The notes beneath the pieces are model-generated. The model was not told the origin of the DNA and made no database searches. It worked only from the letters and a program-made list of their open reading frames with translations. The translations under genes and the position numbers were made by a program. A stretch of 64,000 bases of DNA from Coriobacteriaceae bacterium AM113-163 (GTDB taxonomy: Bacteria > Actinomycetota > Coriobacteriia > Coriobacteriales > Coriobacteriaceae). The stretch spans positions 9,045 through 73,044 of the forward strand of contig JAQDWB010000010.1 of assembly GCA_027673765.1 (NCBI GenBank), written 5' to 3'. This document shows positions 44,926 to 54,189 of this stretch, piece by piece; the stretch's first letter is position 1, and every line of letters starts with the position of its first letter.

Positions 44926-45410
44926 TAGTATTCGATGCCTTGGCGGGCTAGGAGGCCTTCGTCGAAGTAGTGTTTGACGGGGCGCATTTCGGTAACTAGG
45001 TCGGCAAGGTCGGCGAGGGGCAGCAGGCCGCGGCCGGTGAGCACGAGCTCCGTGGTGGTTGGTTTCATCGCGATCAACGCTTCGACATCTTCGCGCGTCA
45101 CAAAGCCCCGTCGCATGGCCTCGCCGAGTTCATCCAAAATCAGAACGTCGACCTGTGATATCTGCTCGCGCGCCAGCTCCATGATCTGTGCAGCGCAGGC
45201 TTCGGGTGTGTCGCGGTCGGCTTGTACGATGCGTAGCCCCAATCGAGGAGCTGCGTCATGTTCGGCGCAGTGCAGCTTCTTGGCAAACTGAAGCATGAGT
45301 ACGTTAAGTCCATAGCCCGTGGCGCGCAGCGCGAGCCCCAGCGCAGCCGTCGTCTTGCCCTTGCCGTCGCCCGTATAGATCTGAACCTTGCCGACTTCCA
45401 GTGATGCCAT
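44925..45410 (-). CDS. cobO: Cob(I)alamin adenosyltransferase (CobA/CobO/BtuR type)
   Basis: Adds the adenosyl group of ATP to corrinoids. 161 residues. VQIYTGDGKGKTTAALGLALRA is the modified P-loop (GDGKGKTTA quoted), VDVLILDELGEAMRRGFV is Walker B and ELVLTGRGLLPLADLADLVTEM the C-terminal family motif. The order is typical of the BtuR family, somewhat shorter than E. coli BtuR. AAGGACAGAG precedes the ATG. No other cobalamin genes are in the window. Confidence 0.92.
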   Translation of the reverse strand: MASLEVGKVQIYTGDGKGKTTAALGLALRATGYGLNVLMLQFAKKLHCAEHDAAPRLGLRIVQADRDTPEACAAQIMELAREQISQVDVLILDELGEAMRRGFVTREDVEALIAMKPTTTELVLTGRGLLPLADLADLVTEMRPVKHYFDEGLLARQGIEY

Positions 45411-45502
45411 CTCTGTCCTTTCGTGCCCGGCGTCGGTTTATCGCCGTCCTGGTTGGGTATTCTAGAAAGCATTATCAACCCCAGTAGATGGAGTTCAAGC
45501 AG

Positions 45503-47395
45503 ATGGAGATGGATGACAACAAACGTAGACGGAATATGATCCTCTACGTGCTCATCGCCTTCGTCGTCTACCTCGTGCTCTCGACCGTTCTGTTCCCCAA
45601 CATCGGTCACACGCAGCAGATTACGAAGACCGATTACTCGACGTTTGTCAAAGCGCTCGATAAGAAGAGCGTCGACAAGGTCGAGTACAACACGGACGAT
45701 TACACGATTTATTACACCAAGAAGGGCGAGGACGAGAACATCGCCTACAAGACGACCGGTGTGCCGAATGATGCGGGTTTTACCGATCGCGTGCTTGAAT
45801 CCGGTGCGTCCCTAGAGTCGGTCGTTCCCGATAAAAACTCGGGTCTGATGACCTACTACCTGCTCACGCTCATCCTTCCCATGGCGATCTTCTTCCTGAT
45901 TGGCTGGTGGCTCAATCGTCGCATGAAGAAGGCCATGGGCGATGACGGCCCGTCGATGAACTTTGGTGGCGGCGGTTTTGGCGGCGGCGGACTGGGCAAG
46001 TCCGGCGCTCGCGTGATCGCCTCCAAAGATGTGGGCGTGACCTTTAAGGACGTCGCCGGCCAGGAAGAAGCTAAGGAGTCCCTCAAGGAGGTCGTCGACT
46101 TTCTGGAGAAGCCGCAGCGCTACGAGGAGATCGGCGCCAAACTGCCACGCGGCGCTCTCCTTGTCGGCCCTCCGGGTACCGGTAAAACCCTGCTCGCCAA
46201 GGCTGTGGCCGGCGAGGCGGGCGTGCCGTTCTTTAGTATTTCTGGTTCTGAGTTTGTTGAGATGTTTGTCGGCCGCGGCGCCGCTAAGGTTCGCGACCTG
46301 TTTAAGCAGGCCAAGGAAAAGGCCCCGTGCATCGTCTTTATCGACGAGATCGATACCATCGGTAAGAAGCGCGATGGCGGCGGCTTTAGTGGCAACGACG
46401 AGCGCGAGCAGACGCTCAATCAGCTGCTGACCGAGATGGATGGATTCGATAACCACAAGGGTATCGTCGTCCTCGCTGCGACCAACCGTCCCGACAGCCT
46501 TGATCCGGCCCTGCTGCGCCCCGGCCGCTTTGACCGCCGCATCCCCGTTGAGCTGCCCGACCTGACCGGCCGCAAGAACATCCTCGAGCTGCACGCCAAG
46601 AGCGTTAAGACGCAGCCCCCGATCGATCTGACCGCGATCGCCCGCGCCACGCCTGGTGCTTCGGGTGCCGATCTGGCCAACATCATCAACGAGGGCGCCC
46701 TGCGCGCCGTCCGCGAGGGTCGCAAACGCGCGACTCAGGATGACTTTGAGGAGTCGGTGGAGGTCGTCATCGCCGGCCAGCAGCGTAAGTCCACGGTGCT
46801 GTCCGACCACGAGAAGCAGGTCGTCTCCTACCACGAGATCGGCCACGCCATCGTTGCCGCACGCCAGAAGGGCTCGGCACCGGTTACCAAGATCACGATC
46901 GTTCCCCGTACGAGCGGCGCTCTGGGCTACACCATGCAGGTCGAGGAGGACGAGCGCTTCCTGACCACGCGCCAGGAGGTCTTGGACAAGCTCGCCGTCT
47001 ATTGCGGCGGACGTGCTGCCGAGGAGCTCATCTTTGGTGAGATGACGACCGGCGCTGCCAACGATATCGAGCAGGCCACCAAGCTCGCCCGCAACATGGT
47101 GACGCGCTTTGGTATGTCGGAAGAGTTTGGCATGATGGCGCTCGGTACCGTTCAGAATGCCTACCTCAACCAGGACACGTCGCTCACCTGTGCCCCCGGT
47201 ACGGCCGAGCGCGTCGACGCGATCGTCGCCAAGCTGATCGAGGACGCACATGATCGCGCCCTGCAGATCCTCAAGGAGAACAAGTTTAAGCTCCATGAGC
47301 TGGCTCGTTATCTGTACAAGAAGGAGACGATCACGGGCGAGGAGTTCATGAATCTCCTCACGCGCGAGAATCCGCTGATGCCAAAGCAGCAGTAA
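45503..47395 (+). CDS. ftsH: ATP-dependent zinc metalloprotease FtsH
   Basis: Membrane AAA+ protease degrading misfolded membrane proteins and regulators. 630 residues from this start. TM1 near 10-30 ([19 protein letters not shown]), an extracytoplasmic domain, TM2 near 120-140 ([18 protein letters not shown]), Walker [14 protein letters not shown], Walker [34 protein letters not shown], and the zinc site H444-E-I-G-H448. ATG 45503 is favoured by GGAG nine bases upstream; ATGs at 45488 and 45509 are alternatives. A TATTCT -10-like element lies near 45458. Closed by a strong hairpin. Confidence 0.95.
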   Translation: MEMDDNKRRRNMILYVLIAFVVYLVLSTVLFPNIGHTQQITKTDYSTFVKALDKKSVDKVEYNTDDYTIYYTKKGEDENIAYKTTGVPNDAGFTDRVLESGASLESVVPDKNSGLMTYYLLTLILPMAIFFLIGWWLNRRMKKAMGDDGPSMNFGGGGFGGGGLGKSGARVIASKDVGVTFKDVAGQEEAKESLKEVVDFLEKPQRYEEIGAKLPRGALLVGPPGTGKTLLAKAVAGEAGVPFFSISGSEFVEMFVGRGAAKVRDLFKQAKEKAPCIVFIDEIDTIGKKRDGGGFSGNDEREQTLNQLLTEMDGFDNHKGIVVLAATNRPDSLDPALLRPGRFDRRIPVELPDLTGRKNILELHAKSVKTQPPIDLTAIARATPGASGADLANIINEGALRAVREGRKRATQDDFEESVEVVIAGQQRKSTVLSDHEKQVVSYHEIGHAIVAARQKGSAPVTKITIVPRTSGALGYTMQVEEDERFLTTRQEVLDKLAVYCGGRAAEELIFGEMTTGAANDIEQATKLARNMVTRFGMSEEFGMMALGTVQNAYLNQDTSLTCAPGTAERVDAIVAKLIEDAHDRALQILKENKFKLHELARYLYKKETITGEEFMNLLTRENPLMPKQQ

Positions 47396-47414
47396 GGCTG
47401 GCTGCGCAGTGTCG

Positions 47415-47451
47415 AACGCCCCATTTGAGTGTCCATCTCAAATGGGGCGTT
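47415..47451 (+). terminator. Terminator after ftsH
   Basis: Perfect 15-bp stem (AACGCCCCATTTGAG and its complement) with loop TGTCCAT, followed by TGGTTTGG; 19 bases after the ftsH stop. Confidence 0.75.
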
Positions 47452-47470
47452 TGGTTTGGGGATGATGTAT

Positions 47471-47962
47471 ATGAAGATCGTGGTGAGTGCCTGCTTGATG
47501 GGAGAGAGCTGCAAATATAACGGGCTCGACAATTACCATCGCGCGTTGGTCGAGGCCTGCGAGCGAACGGGGACCGAGGTTCTCTTGGTGTGCCCCGAGG
47601 TTTTTGGTGGCTTGCCCACACCGCGCAAGCCGTCCGAGATTGTGAACGGCGAAGTCCGTACCTGCGAGGGCACCTCAGTCGATCGCGAGTTTCGCCAGGG
47701 TGCTCAGCGCGCGCTCGATATGTGCGAGCAGGCGGGCGGCCCGTCCGAGATCGTTGCGTGCATTTTGCAGGACCGCAGCCCCTCGTGCGGTACGGGTCAC
47801 GTCTACGATGGCACCTTTAGCGGTACGCTCACCGCGGGCAACGGCGTTTTTGTCGATCTGCTGCTGCGTCACGGGTACCGTGTGATCCCCGCAAGCGAAT
47901 TTGACCCCAGTATGTTGGAACATTGTCCACAGCACTCGAACCCAATACTTCCTCACGGGTGA
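47471..47962 (+). CDS. DUF523 protein with a 3' end reshaped by insertion
   Basis: 163 residues of the DUF523 family (small cysteine-containing proteins of unknown function, sometimes fused to DUF1722). Family motifs: VVSACLMGESCKYNGLDN at the start, LLVCPEVFGGLPTPRKPSEI, and ACILQDRSPSCGTGHVYDGTF. The normal domain ends about VDLLLRHGYRVIPASEF (near residue 146). The last 17 residues (after EFDPS) are encoded by sequence that on the other strand reads as a serine recombinase tail, so the native stop was probably lost by an insertion. ATG 47471 is chosen by its distance from GGGGA; ATGs at 47462 and 47465 are alternatives. Confidence 0.85.
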   Translation: MKIVVSACLMGESCKYNGLDNYHRALVEACERTGTEVLLVCPEVFGGLPTPRKPSEIVNGEVRTCEGTSVDREFRQGAQRALDMCEQAGGPSEIVACILQDRSPSCGTGHVYDGTFSGTLTAGNGVFVDLLLRHGYRVIPASEFDPSMLEHCPQHSNPILPHG

Positions 47963-48034
47963 CCGTTTTGGCATCATCCGTGAAGTTGATATTGAGTACG
48001 ACCCGGTCATCAAGGACGTAGACCGAGTTGACAG
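47907..48034 (-). pseudogene. Serine recombinase C-terminal remnant
   Basis: On the minus strand this segment reads VNSVYVLDDRVVLNINF followed by TDDAKTVTREEVLGSSAVD, with the shape of the last residues of large serine recombinases of Gram-positive mobile elements (a VYDD..L..NYKDGTKT pattern). There is no upstream recombinase domain, so only the tail remains. It abuts the 3' end of the DUF523 gene and marks a former integration or excision boundary. The assignment is by pattern recall. Confidence 0.45.
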
Positions 48035-48137
48035 GCGCCGCACCCAGGCAGCCCCTCCCCGCGGCCCTCGCGCAGGAACGCGTACACGGTCCTCTCGTCT
48101 CTTGCGCCCCCCGGAACTGTCCACATCAGTGTAGCCA

Positions 48138-48370
48138 ATCCAGTCCGCCAAGGGCTGCAGCCCGGACAACGCGGCGATGGAGGGCTTCTTCGGCCTGCTC
48201 AAGAAGGAGTTCTGGCATGGCAGGGACTGGTCGGACTGGACCCCGCCCGCTTCATCGAGGAGCTCGGGGGCTGGATCGGCCGATACAATACGGAGAGGCG
48301 CAGCGATGCGCTCGGTGGCCGCACGCCGGCCGAGTTCCGCTCCGCGCTGGGAAGGGCCGCGTATCGGTCC
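48138..48370 (+). pseudogene. IS3-family transposase fragment (frameshifted)
   Basis: The C-terminal part of an IS3/IS150-type DDE transposase. Frame one reads QSAKGCSPDNAAMEGFFG then LLKKEFWHGRDW (the region around the catalytic Glu). A frameshift near 48235 moves to another frame reading LDPARFIEELGGWIGRYN then TERRSDALGGRTPAEFR. The N-terminal and central transposase parts are missing, and a stop lies directly upstream (48132). No terminal inverted repeats were found. The copy is dead. Confidence 0.8.
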
Positions 48371-48479
48371 AAGAAATCGTCCGCAGTTCCCATTCCTGCC
48401 CCTTTGGGACAGCTTCTTGTTGGGGCGAGCCTGCCCCAAACCCTGCTAGGAACGAGTGCAGCAAACTGGAATTTTCAAA

Positions 48480-49082
48480 TTAGTCTTTGCAAATTATCTT
48501 TGAACCTTCACCATCAATTACAATTCCCTGACGGTTGTTAATTGGGCATAGATTCAAATCCGAAAACTCAGTCATTATTTTCTCGGTAACTTTCTTAAAT
48601 GGTGCTGTAAGAAAATGCGGAAGAACATAGAAATCAATCAAATTAAGCCCTGCATCATTTTCTTGTGAGTAGTCCTCCGGCATTTCATCCATTTGCTCGA
48701 TATATTGGATGCTTGGAGCGCATACAATCGCACCTGCCGATTCACCAATCATCAGTTTTCCCTTTGCCAATTCTTTCTTCAACAGCTCATCCGTTCCCGT
48801 TTTACGGAGCTGGTCTATAAGGAAAAAAGAATTTCCGCCGGTAAAATAGATCACATCCGCATCTTCAAAAAGAGTCTGTATCGTTGAATAAGCCTCCGTT
48901 GAAATATCAATTTCAGTTACGATTGCTTCCAACTTTTTGAATAATTTTCGAGCCGAGCCGACATAACCGGTGTAGCCTTCACGCAGCGAAGCTGTTGGAA
49001 TAAATGCGACTTTTTTATTTTCAATTTCTTCCTTTATCAGACTTCCTACACTTGAAAAGTGAGAACATAAAAACAGTTTCAT
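48480..49082 (-). CDS. Peptidase E-like (S51) protein, horizontally acquired
   Basis: 200 residues of the peptidase S51 / type 1 glutamine amidotransferase-like family. Motifs: KVAFIPTASLREGYTGYV, DVIYFTGGNSFFLIDQLR and the nucleophile elbow IGESAGAIV (Ser near residue 116), ending ICPINNRQG-like (LCPINNRQGIVIDGEG). These enzymes cleave Asp-X dipeptides or act in related roles. The gene is strikingly AT-rich (codons ending A/T, Lys/Ile/Asn-rich protein) compared with the GC-rich neighbours, so it was recently acquired, probably from a Firmicute. ATG 49082 has AAGGAG seven bases upstream. Confidence 0.85.
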   Translation of the reverse strand: MKLFLCSHFSSVGSLIKEEIENKKVAFIPTASLREGYTGYVGSARKLFKKLEAIVTEIDISTEAYSTIQTLFEDADVIYFTGGNSFFLIDQLRKTGTDELLKKELAKGKLMIGESAGAIVCAPSIQYIEQMDEMPEDYSQENDAGLNLIDFYVLPHFLTAPFKKVTEKIMTEFSDLNLCPINNRQGIVIDGEGSKIICKD

Positions 49083-49546
49083 CAATATTCTCCTTTATAT
49101 ATAAATTCTTATTTGTTGAACTAAGCCGCGTATACCATACTCTCCAATGAAAGAACGCCCTGATATAGCGAAATTTTGCCGTTTTCCTGCGTACGTGTGT
49201 ACACACTCCACAGGAATTCTAAGGGGCCTGCCCCCTTAGCACACGGACTTTGGAACAAAGTCTAGTGTGTTATGCCTTGCCAGAGGTGTACAGGCTCCCG
49301 GTATGCACGTACGAAGCAATTGCCATCAATGCGCCATATAAGTGGCGATCAAGTTCGCATAAAGCGACCTTGATCCCGCAAAACAAAAGGCAGGATACCA
49401 TCACCACGATGATACCCTGCCTCTGTTCGTTCCTGTTTACCGTTCCGAGTAGTCCTTCCGCAGAATTTCCGATAAACAAAAAACGTACCCGAACCCTTTC
49501 TCGTAAAGAATCGGGTTCGAGTACGAACTGAATGCTGGAGCAATAA
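49083..49546. other. Gene-free AT-rich segment upstream of the peptidase E gene
   Basis: 464 bases with no convincing gene. It holds several dyads: GTGTGTACACAC (49195-49206), CTAAGGGG...CCCCCTTAG near 49221, and CACACGGACTTTG...CAAAGTCTAGTGTG near 49240. Composition changes towards its right end, where the native terminator at 49547 begins. It is best read as mobile-element debris plus the promoter region of the peptidase E gene. Confidence 0.5.
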
Positions 49547-49587
49547 AAAACCACCAGAAAGGTGCCTGTCCCCTTTGTGGTGGTTTT
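49547..49587 (-). terminator. Terminator of the iron-dependent dehydrogenase gene
   Basis: AAAACCACCA pairs with TGGTGGTTTT and AAAGG with CCTTT inside it, with one mismatch; on the minus strand it ends in a T-run. Nearly the same hairpin, including GGTGCCTG, occurs at 57189-57229. Confidence 0.75.
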
Positions 49588-49596
49588 GGGCCAGTC

Positions 49597-50679
49597 CTAG
49601 AGCGTGTGGCCGTAAGCGTCGGCAGCCTTGATGGCGGCGGCGAACTTTTCGTCGGTGAAGGGCTCGGGGTTTCCCTGCTTCCACTCGTTGGTGGTGTGCG
49701 CGTACTCGCACAGGGCGGGGATATCGGACTCGGAAAGCCCGACCTGCTCAAGCGTCACGGGCAGCCCCATCTGCTTGTTAAAGTCGGCGTAGCGCTCAAG
49801 GTTCTTGGTATCGCCCGTATAGGCAAACAGCACCAGCACGCCTAGGCTCACGACCTCGCCGTGCAGGTAGGAGCCCTCGCGCGGAATGCTGCAGGAAGCG
49901 TTGTAGAACGCGTGCGCCACGCTCGAGTTGTAGTAGTAATCGTTTTGGTTGGTCAGGTTCGAGACATAGCCCGTGTTGACCACGATATCGAGCGCGATCT
50001 GCTTGACGGCTTCGGTCGACAGGTTCTGGCGAACGTCCTCAAGACCCTGGACGCCAAAGGTAAACAGCGGCTCGGAGCAGGTGTGGGCGAGTGCTAGGCC
50101 AAGGCCTGCCGTGTGCTCCAGGTTGCCGGCGCTCGTGGCGTACTCGACCTCGGGCTGCTTGGACAGGGCATCGCCCACGCCCGCCCAGAAGTACTCCGCC
50201 GGAGCCTCGGCGATGATCTTGGGGTTGATGAAGATGTGCGCGGGGCGGTTGGGGTACGAATAGCCCTCGAGCGAGCCGTCGTCGTTGTAGACAACGGCAA
50301 TGGCGGTCGCGGCCGAGCAGTTGGAGCAGATCGTCGGTACCGTAAAGACGATCTTCTTGAGCTCGATGGCCGCCGTCTTGACGGTGTCGAGCGCTTTGCC
50401 GCCGCCGCATGCGATGAGCACGTCGGCTTCCTGGCAGGCAGGGGAGTTCACGACCTTGGCGATATTGGCACGCGTACTGTTGGTGCCATAGACGCGCGTC
50501 TCCAGAACCTCGACATCGGTACCTTCAAGCGCCGCCGCGATACCCGGCAGTGCCGCAGCCAGGGCTCGCTTGCCGCCAATGATGGCGACCTTGGTCGCTC
50601 CGTACTCTGCTAGTGCGGCGGGCAGCTCGATAAAGCAATCCTCGCCAACGGTGTAGTCGCTCATTCCGATCGTGCGCAT
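49597..50679 (-). CDS. Iron-containing alcohol dehydrogenase family protein (glycerol dehydrogenase-like)
   Basis: 360 residues. N-terminal Rossmann half with KVAIIGGKRALAAALPGI and the NAD-binding GGGKALDTVK near residue 93 to 102; FTVPTICSNCSAATAIAVVYN corresponds to the segment before the metal site. Metal-binding candidates are D in AGVGDALSK, H in SVAHAFYNA and H in YLHGEVVSLGV. The substrate is uncertain: glycerol dehydrogenase and the related polyol or hydroxyketone reductases are all possible. ATG 50679 has AGAAGG five bases upstream; the 20-residue longer frame is rejected. Confidence 0.85.
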   Translation of the reverse strand: MRTIGMSDYTVGEDCFIELPAALAEYGATKVAIIGGKRALAAALPGIAAALEGTDVEVLETRVYGTNSTRANIAKVVNSPACQEADVLIACGGGKALDTVKTAAIELKKIVFTVPTICSNCSAATAIAVVYNDDGSLEGYSYPNRPAHIFINPKIIAEAPAEYFWAGVGDALSKQPEVEYATSAGNLEHTAGLGLALAHTCSEPLFTFGVQGLEDVRQNLSTEAVKQIALDIVVNTGYVSNLTNQNDYYYNSSVAHAFYNASCSIPREGSYLHGEVVSLGVLVLFAYTGDTKNLERYADFNKQMGLPVTLEQVGLSESDIPALCEYAHTTNEWKQGNPEPFTDEKFAAAIKAADAYGHTL

Positions 50680-50803
50680 AGCAACCTTCTTTCGTTCGAT
50701 AAAGTGCTTACAGGTATTTTGCTCCAGGAGAAAGTTCACGGCCGCAAGAAATTTCGAACGTATAAAACCAGTGTTGAGGGTTTTTCGCTGGCGCGGAACG
50801 TGC

Positions 50804-51122
50804 TAGCATACTCCGCATAAGCGTTGATGGGGACGAGTAGTCGGCCGTCCGCATGCTACAGAGAGCGGGGAGCGCTGAGAACCCGTGCATGCGACCGATG
50901 AAAATCACCCCGGAGCTGCGGTCCCAACGGACGTGCCGCGCAGGTTCGTCTTAGTAGATATCGCCGAGATGGTCGTCGATACAGGCCAGCCGAGTAACGG
51001 ATGCGAGCGCGCGAATACGCGGGCGAGGGCATCTAAGCTGGGTGGTTAAGCGAAGAGCTTTTGCGGGCGTACAGTCCGTTTTGCGGCGCTTCGTCCCAGC
51101 TTGTAGGGACGGGCGCTTTTTT
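50804..51122 (+). promoter_or_regulatory. Ile T-box riboswitch with extended -10 promoter upstream of ileS
   Basis: An extended -10 (TGCTAGCAT, 50801-50809) precedes a leader of about 300 nt. Stem I landmarks: GATGGGGACGAGTAG near 50830 and AGAGAGCGGGGAGCGCTGAG near 50863. The specifier loop reads GATGAAAATCACCCCGGAG with specifier ATC (Ile) at 50904-50906. The T-box element is TGGGTGGTTAAGCG at 51039-51052, whose TGGT can pair with the ACCA end of tRNA-Ile. An intrinsic terminator follows (51086-51097 with 51106-51116, then TTTTTT). Uncharged tRNA-Ile should allow antitermination into ileS. The T-box sequence departs from the usual GGGTGGTACCGCG. Confidence 0.85.
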
Positions 51123-51165
51123 GGTGCCCAGAGGGCGTGCGCGCCCATGACATGAAAGGGGTACC

Positions 51166-53967
51166 GTGGCAAACGAGTACAAGCAGACGATGAATCTGCC
51201 TAAAACCGGATTTCCCATGCGTGCCGGTCTTTCCAAGTCCGAGCCCAAGCGACTCAAGGACTGGCAGGACAACAAGGTCTACGAGCAGGTTCTGAAGAAG
51301 AACGAGGGTCACAAGAAGTTCGTGCTGCACGACGGCCCTCCGTACGCCAACGGTCCGATCCACATCGGCCACGCCATGAATAAGATCTCCAAGGACATGA
51401 TCAACCGCTACTGGATGATGCAGGGCTATGAGGTCCCTTATGTCCCCGGTTGGGACTGCCATGGCCAGCCGATCGAGCACAAGGTCGAGGAGAAGCTCGG
51501 CACCGAGAAGTTCAACCAGACCTCCACGGCTAAGATCCGCGAGCTCTGCAACAAGTTCGCTGTCGAGAACATCGAGCTGCAGAAGGCCGGCTTCCGTCGC
51601 CTGGGCGTGCTCGGCGACTGGGACAACCCCTATCTGACGCTCTATCACCAGCATGATGCCGCCGACATCGAGGTCTTCAAGGCCATGTTCGATAAGGGCA
51701 TGATCTATCGCGGACACAAGCCGGTTCACTGGTGCAAGCATTGCCACACCGCACTCGCCGAGGCCGAGATCGAGTACTCCGATGAGACGAGTCCCTCCAT
51801 CTTTGTTCGCTTTGAGATGACCTCCAAGCCCGCCGGCCTCGAGAACTTCGACGGCCCGGTCGACTTCATCATCTGGACGACTACCCCGTGGACCATCCCC
51901 TCCGATCAGGCCGTTTCCCTCAAGCCCGGCGCCGCCTATGTCGCCGTTGAGCACGACGGCCGCGCCGAGGTCATGCTCGAGGACCTTGCTCCCAAGTGCT
52001 GCGAGGAGTTTGGCTGGGAGTACACCCCGGTTTTGGTCGACGGCAAGCCCTATGTGGTTCCCGCTGAGACTTTCCACCACATCCACTACAAGCAGCCGAT
52101 CTTTGACGGCGTTGAGGGCGTGGCGCTGCTGGCCGATTACGTCGGCGTCGATGACGGTACCGGTATCGTCCACAACTCGCCCGGCCACGGCGTCGACGAC
52201 TACTTTGCCTGCCTCAAGGAGGGCATCACCGACATCTGCATGCCGGTTGACGACGACGGTAAGTTCTACACCGGCGAGGAGTTTGGTACCGGTGGCCCCT
52301 TCAGCGGTATGGATACCGATGAGGCCAACCCTCACATTATCGAGTTCCTGCGCGAGCGCGGCACCCTGGTCCTCGAGAAGAAGATCACGCACAGCTATCC
52401 GCACTGCTGGCGCTGCAAGCACCCGGTGCTCTTCCGTGCTACCGACCAGTGGTTCGTCTCGATGGACAAGACCGGCTTGCGCGAGCAGGCTGGCAAAGAG
52501 GTCCGCGAGAACGTCAAGTGGTATCCGGCCCACGCCGCCAACCGTATTGGCGCCATGGTCGAGCAGCGTCCCGACTGGTGCATCAGCCGTCAGCGCAACT
52601 GGGGTGTGCCTATCCCCAGCTACACCTGCGCCGACTGCGGCGAGAAGGTCATGAACGACGCCACGCTCGACGCCGTCATCAAACTCTTCCACGAGAAGGG
52701 CTCCGACGCCTGGTTCACCGACGCTCCTGAGAGCTATCTGGGCGAGGCCTGCGTCTGCCCCAAGTGCGGTGGCCATCACCTCAAGGCTGATAAGGACATC
52801 CTTGACGTGTGGTGGGACTCCGGCGTGTCTTGGAAGGCCGTCTGCGAGTACCGTCCCGAGCTGGAGTACCCGGCGGACGTCTACCTCGAGGGCTCTGACC
52901 AGCACCGCGGTTGGTTCCAGAGCTCACTGCTCACCTCGGTGGGCGCCAACGGCCACGCTCCGTACAAGGCGGTCGTCTCGCAGGGCTTCACCCTCGACGG
53001 CCAGGGCCGTAAGATGTCTAAGTCACTCGGCAACGTCATCGACCCCAACAAGGTCTGTGACGAGATGGGTGCCGACATCATCCGTCTGTGGGTCGCCTCC
53101 GTCGATACCAGCTCCGACGTCTCCATCGACCACGAGATTCTCGCTCGTACGTCCGATGCCTACCGTCGTTTCCGCAACACGCTGCGCTTCCTGCTCTCCG
53201 AGCTCGAGGGTCAGTTTGTGCCCGAGACCGACGGCGTCGCCTTTGCCGACCTGCTGCCGCTCGACAAGCTCATGGTTGCTCGCCTGACCCAGGTCCAGGC
53301 CGAGGTTGACGACGCCTACGCCAGCTACGAGTTCCCGCGCGCCTACCGTGCGCTTTACGACTTTGTGGTTACCGAGCTCTCCAACGTGTATCTCGACGCC
53401 CTGAAGGACCGTCTGTACTGTGAGAAGCCCGGTTCGCTCGAGCGTCGCAGCGCCCAGACCGTGCTGGCCGAGCTCTTCTCGATGCTCATGCGCGATCTGC
53501 AGCCGATTCTGTCCTACACCGTCGACGAGGCCATGGCCTATGCGCCTGCCGGCTGCGTCGATCACCAGAAGTACGCCGCGCTGCTCGATTGGTACAAGTC
53601 GCCCATCACGGTTGACGAGGCCAATGAGTTTGAGGGCGTGCTCGAGGCTTCGCTCGAGCTCCGTAGCGCCGTGACCAAGGCTCTTGAGGATGCCCGCTCC
53701 GCTGGCACCTTCACCAAGAGCCAGCAGGTCCGCGTCAAGGCGGTCGTTCCCGCTGAGATGTACGCGCTGCTGACCGGTGATAAGGCCGTCGACCTGGCCG
53801 AGTTCTACATCGTCTCCGATGTTGAACTGACGCAGGGCGAGGAGCTTTCCGTTGCCATCGAGGCTGCCGAGGGCGAGTGCTGCGACCGTTGCTGGAACTA
53901 CCGCACCACCGTCGGCGAGTACAACGGCCACGCTCACATCTGCGAGAGGTGTGCGAATGCCCTTTAA
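51166..53967 (+). CDS. ileS: Isoleucyl-tRNA synthetase
   Basis: Class I synthetase, 933 residues. HDGPPYANGPIHIGHAMNK (HIGH motif near residue 63), CP1 editing domain with TTPWTIPSDQAVSLKP, QRNWGVPIP near 478, SDQHRGWFQSSLLTSVG, KMSKSLGN near residue 616, and the C-terminal zinc site CCDRCWNYRTTVGEY ... CERC. GTG 51166 follows AAAGGGG. Controlled by the T-box directly upstream. Confidence 0.96.
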   Translation: MANEYKQTMNLPKTGFPMRAGLSKSEPKRLKDWQDNKVYEQVLKKNEGHKKFVLHDGPPYANGPIHIGHAMNKISKDMINRYWMMQGYEVPYVPGWDCHGQPIEHKVEEKLGTEKFNQTSTAKIRELCNKFAVENIELQKAGFRRLGVLGDWDNPYLTLYHQHDAADIEVFKAMFDKGMIYRGHKPVHWCKHCHTALAEAEIEYSDETSPSIFVRFEMTSKPAGLENFDGPVDFIIWTTTPWTIPSDQAVSLKPGAAYVAVEHDGRAEVMLEDLAPKCCEEFGWEYTPVLVDGKPYVVPAETFHHIHYKQPIFDGVEGVALLADYVGVDDGTGIVHNSPGHGVDDYFACLKEGITDICMPVDDDGKFYTGEEFGTGGPFSGMDTDEANPHIIEFLRERGTLVLEKKITHSYPHCWRCKHPVLFRATDQWFVSMDKTGLREQAGKEVRENVKWYPAHAANRIGAMVEQRPDWCISRQRNWGVPIPSYTCADCGEKVMNDATLDAVIKLFHEKGSDAWFTDAPESYLGEACVCPKCGGHHLKADKDILDVWWDSGVSWKAVCEYRPELEYPADVYLEGSDQHRGWFQSSLLTSVGANGHAPYKAVVSQGFTLDGQGRKMSKSLGNVIDPNKVCDEMGADIIRLWVASVDTSSDVSIDHEILARTSDAYRRFRNTLRFLLSELEGQFVPETDGVAFADLLPLDKLMVARLTQVQAEVDDAYASYEFPRAYRALYDFVVTELSNVYLDALKDRLYCEKPGSLERRSAQTVLAELFSMLMRDLQPILSYTVDEAMAYAPAGCVDHQKYAALLDWYKSPITVDEANEFEGVLEASLELRSAVTKALEDARSAGTFTKSQQVRVKAVVPAEMYALLTGDKAVDLAEFYIVSDVELTQGEELSVAIEAAEGECCDRCWNYRTTVGEYNGHAHICERCANAL

Positions 53968-54037
53968 GGCACGGTAACTCGGCATTTTAGTTATAGGGAG
54001 AATTTGGGCGCCTTCGGCCCATTTGCTCCGCTGAATA

Positions 54038-54077
54038 AAAGCGGCATTCTGTTTTTCGGAATGCCGCTTTCGTTTTT
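54038..54077 (+). terminator. Terminator of ileS
   Basis: AAAGCGGCATTC and GAATGCCGCTTT form a perfect 12-bp stem with a nine-base T-rich loop, followed by CGTTTTT. Confidence 0.85.
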
Positions 54078-54189
54078 AGCTGGTTATTTCGCTTGCGTTG
54101 GTGGATATGTCGTGCGTTCTGCGTGTGGCAATATAAGATGGTTAATTGCGTTAAACGTAATTCGATGTTTTTGAGGGTAGGGGATTGAT

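Noticed and set aside
47675..48439. 254-codon minus-strand frame
   Set aside because: It spans the antisense of DUF523, the recombinase tail and the antisense of the IS3 fragment; only the recombinase-like tail within it is meaningful.
49270..49554. 94-codon minus-strand frame in the AT-rich segment
   Set aside because: It would start inside the dehydrogenase terminator, lacks a ribosome binding site and resembles no family I know.
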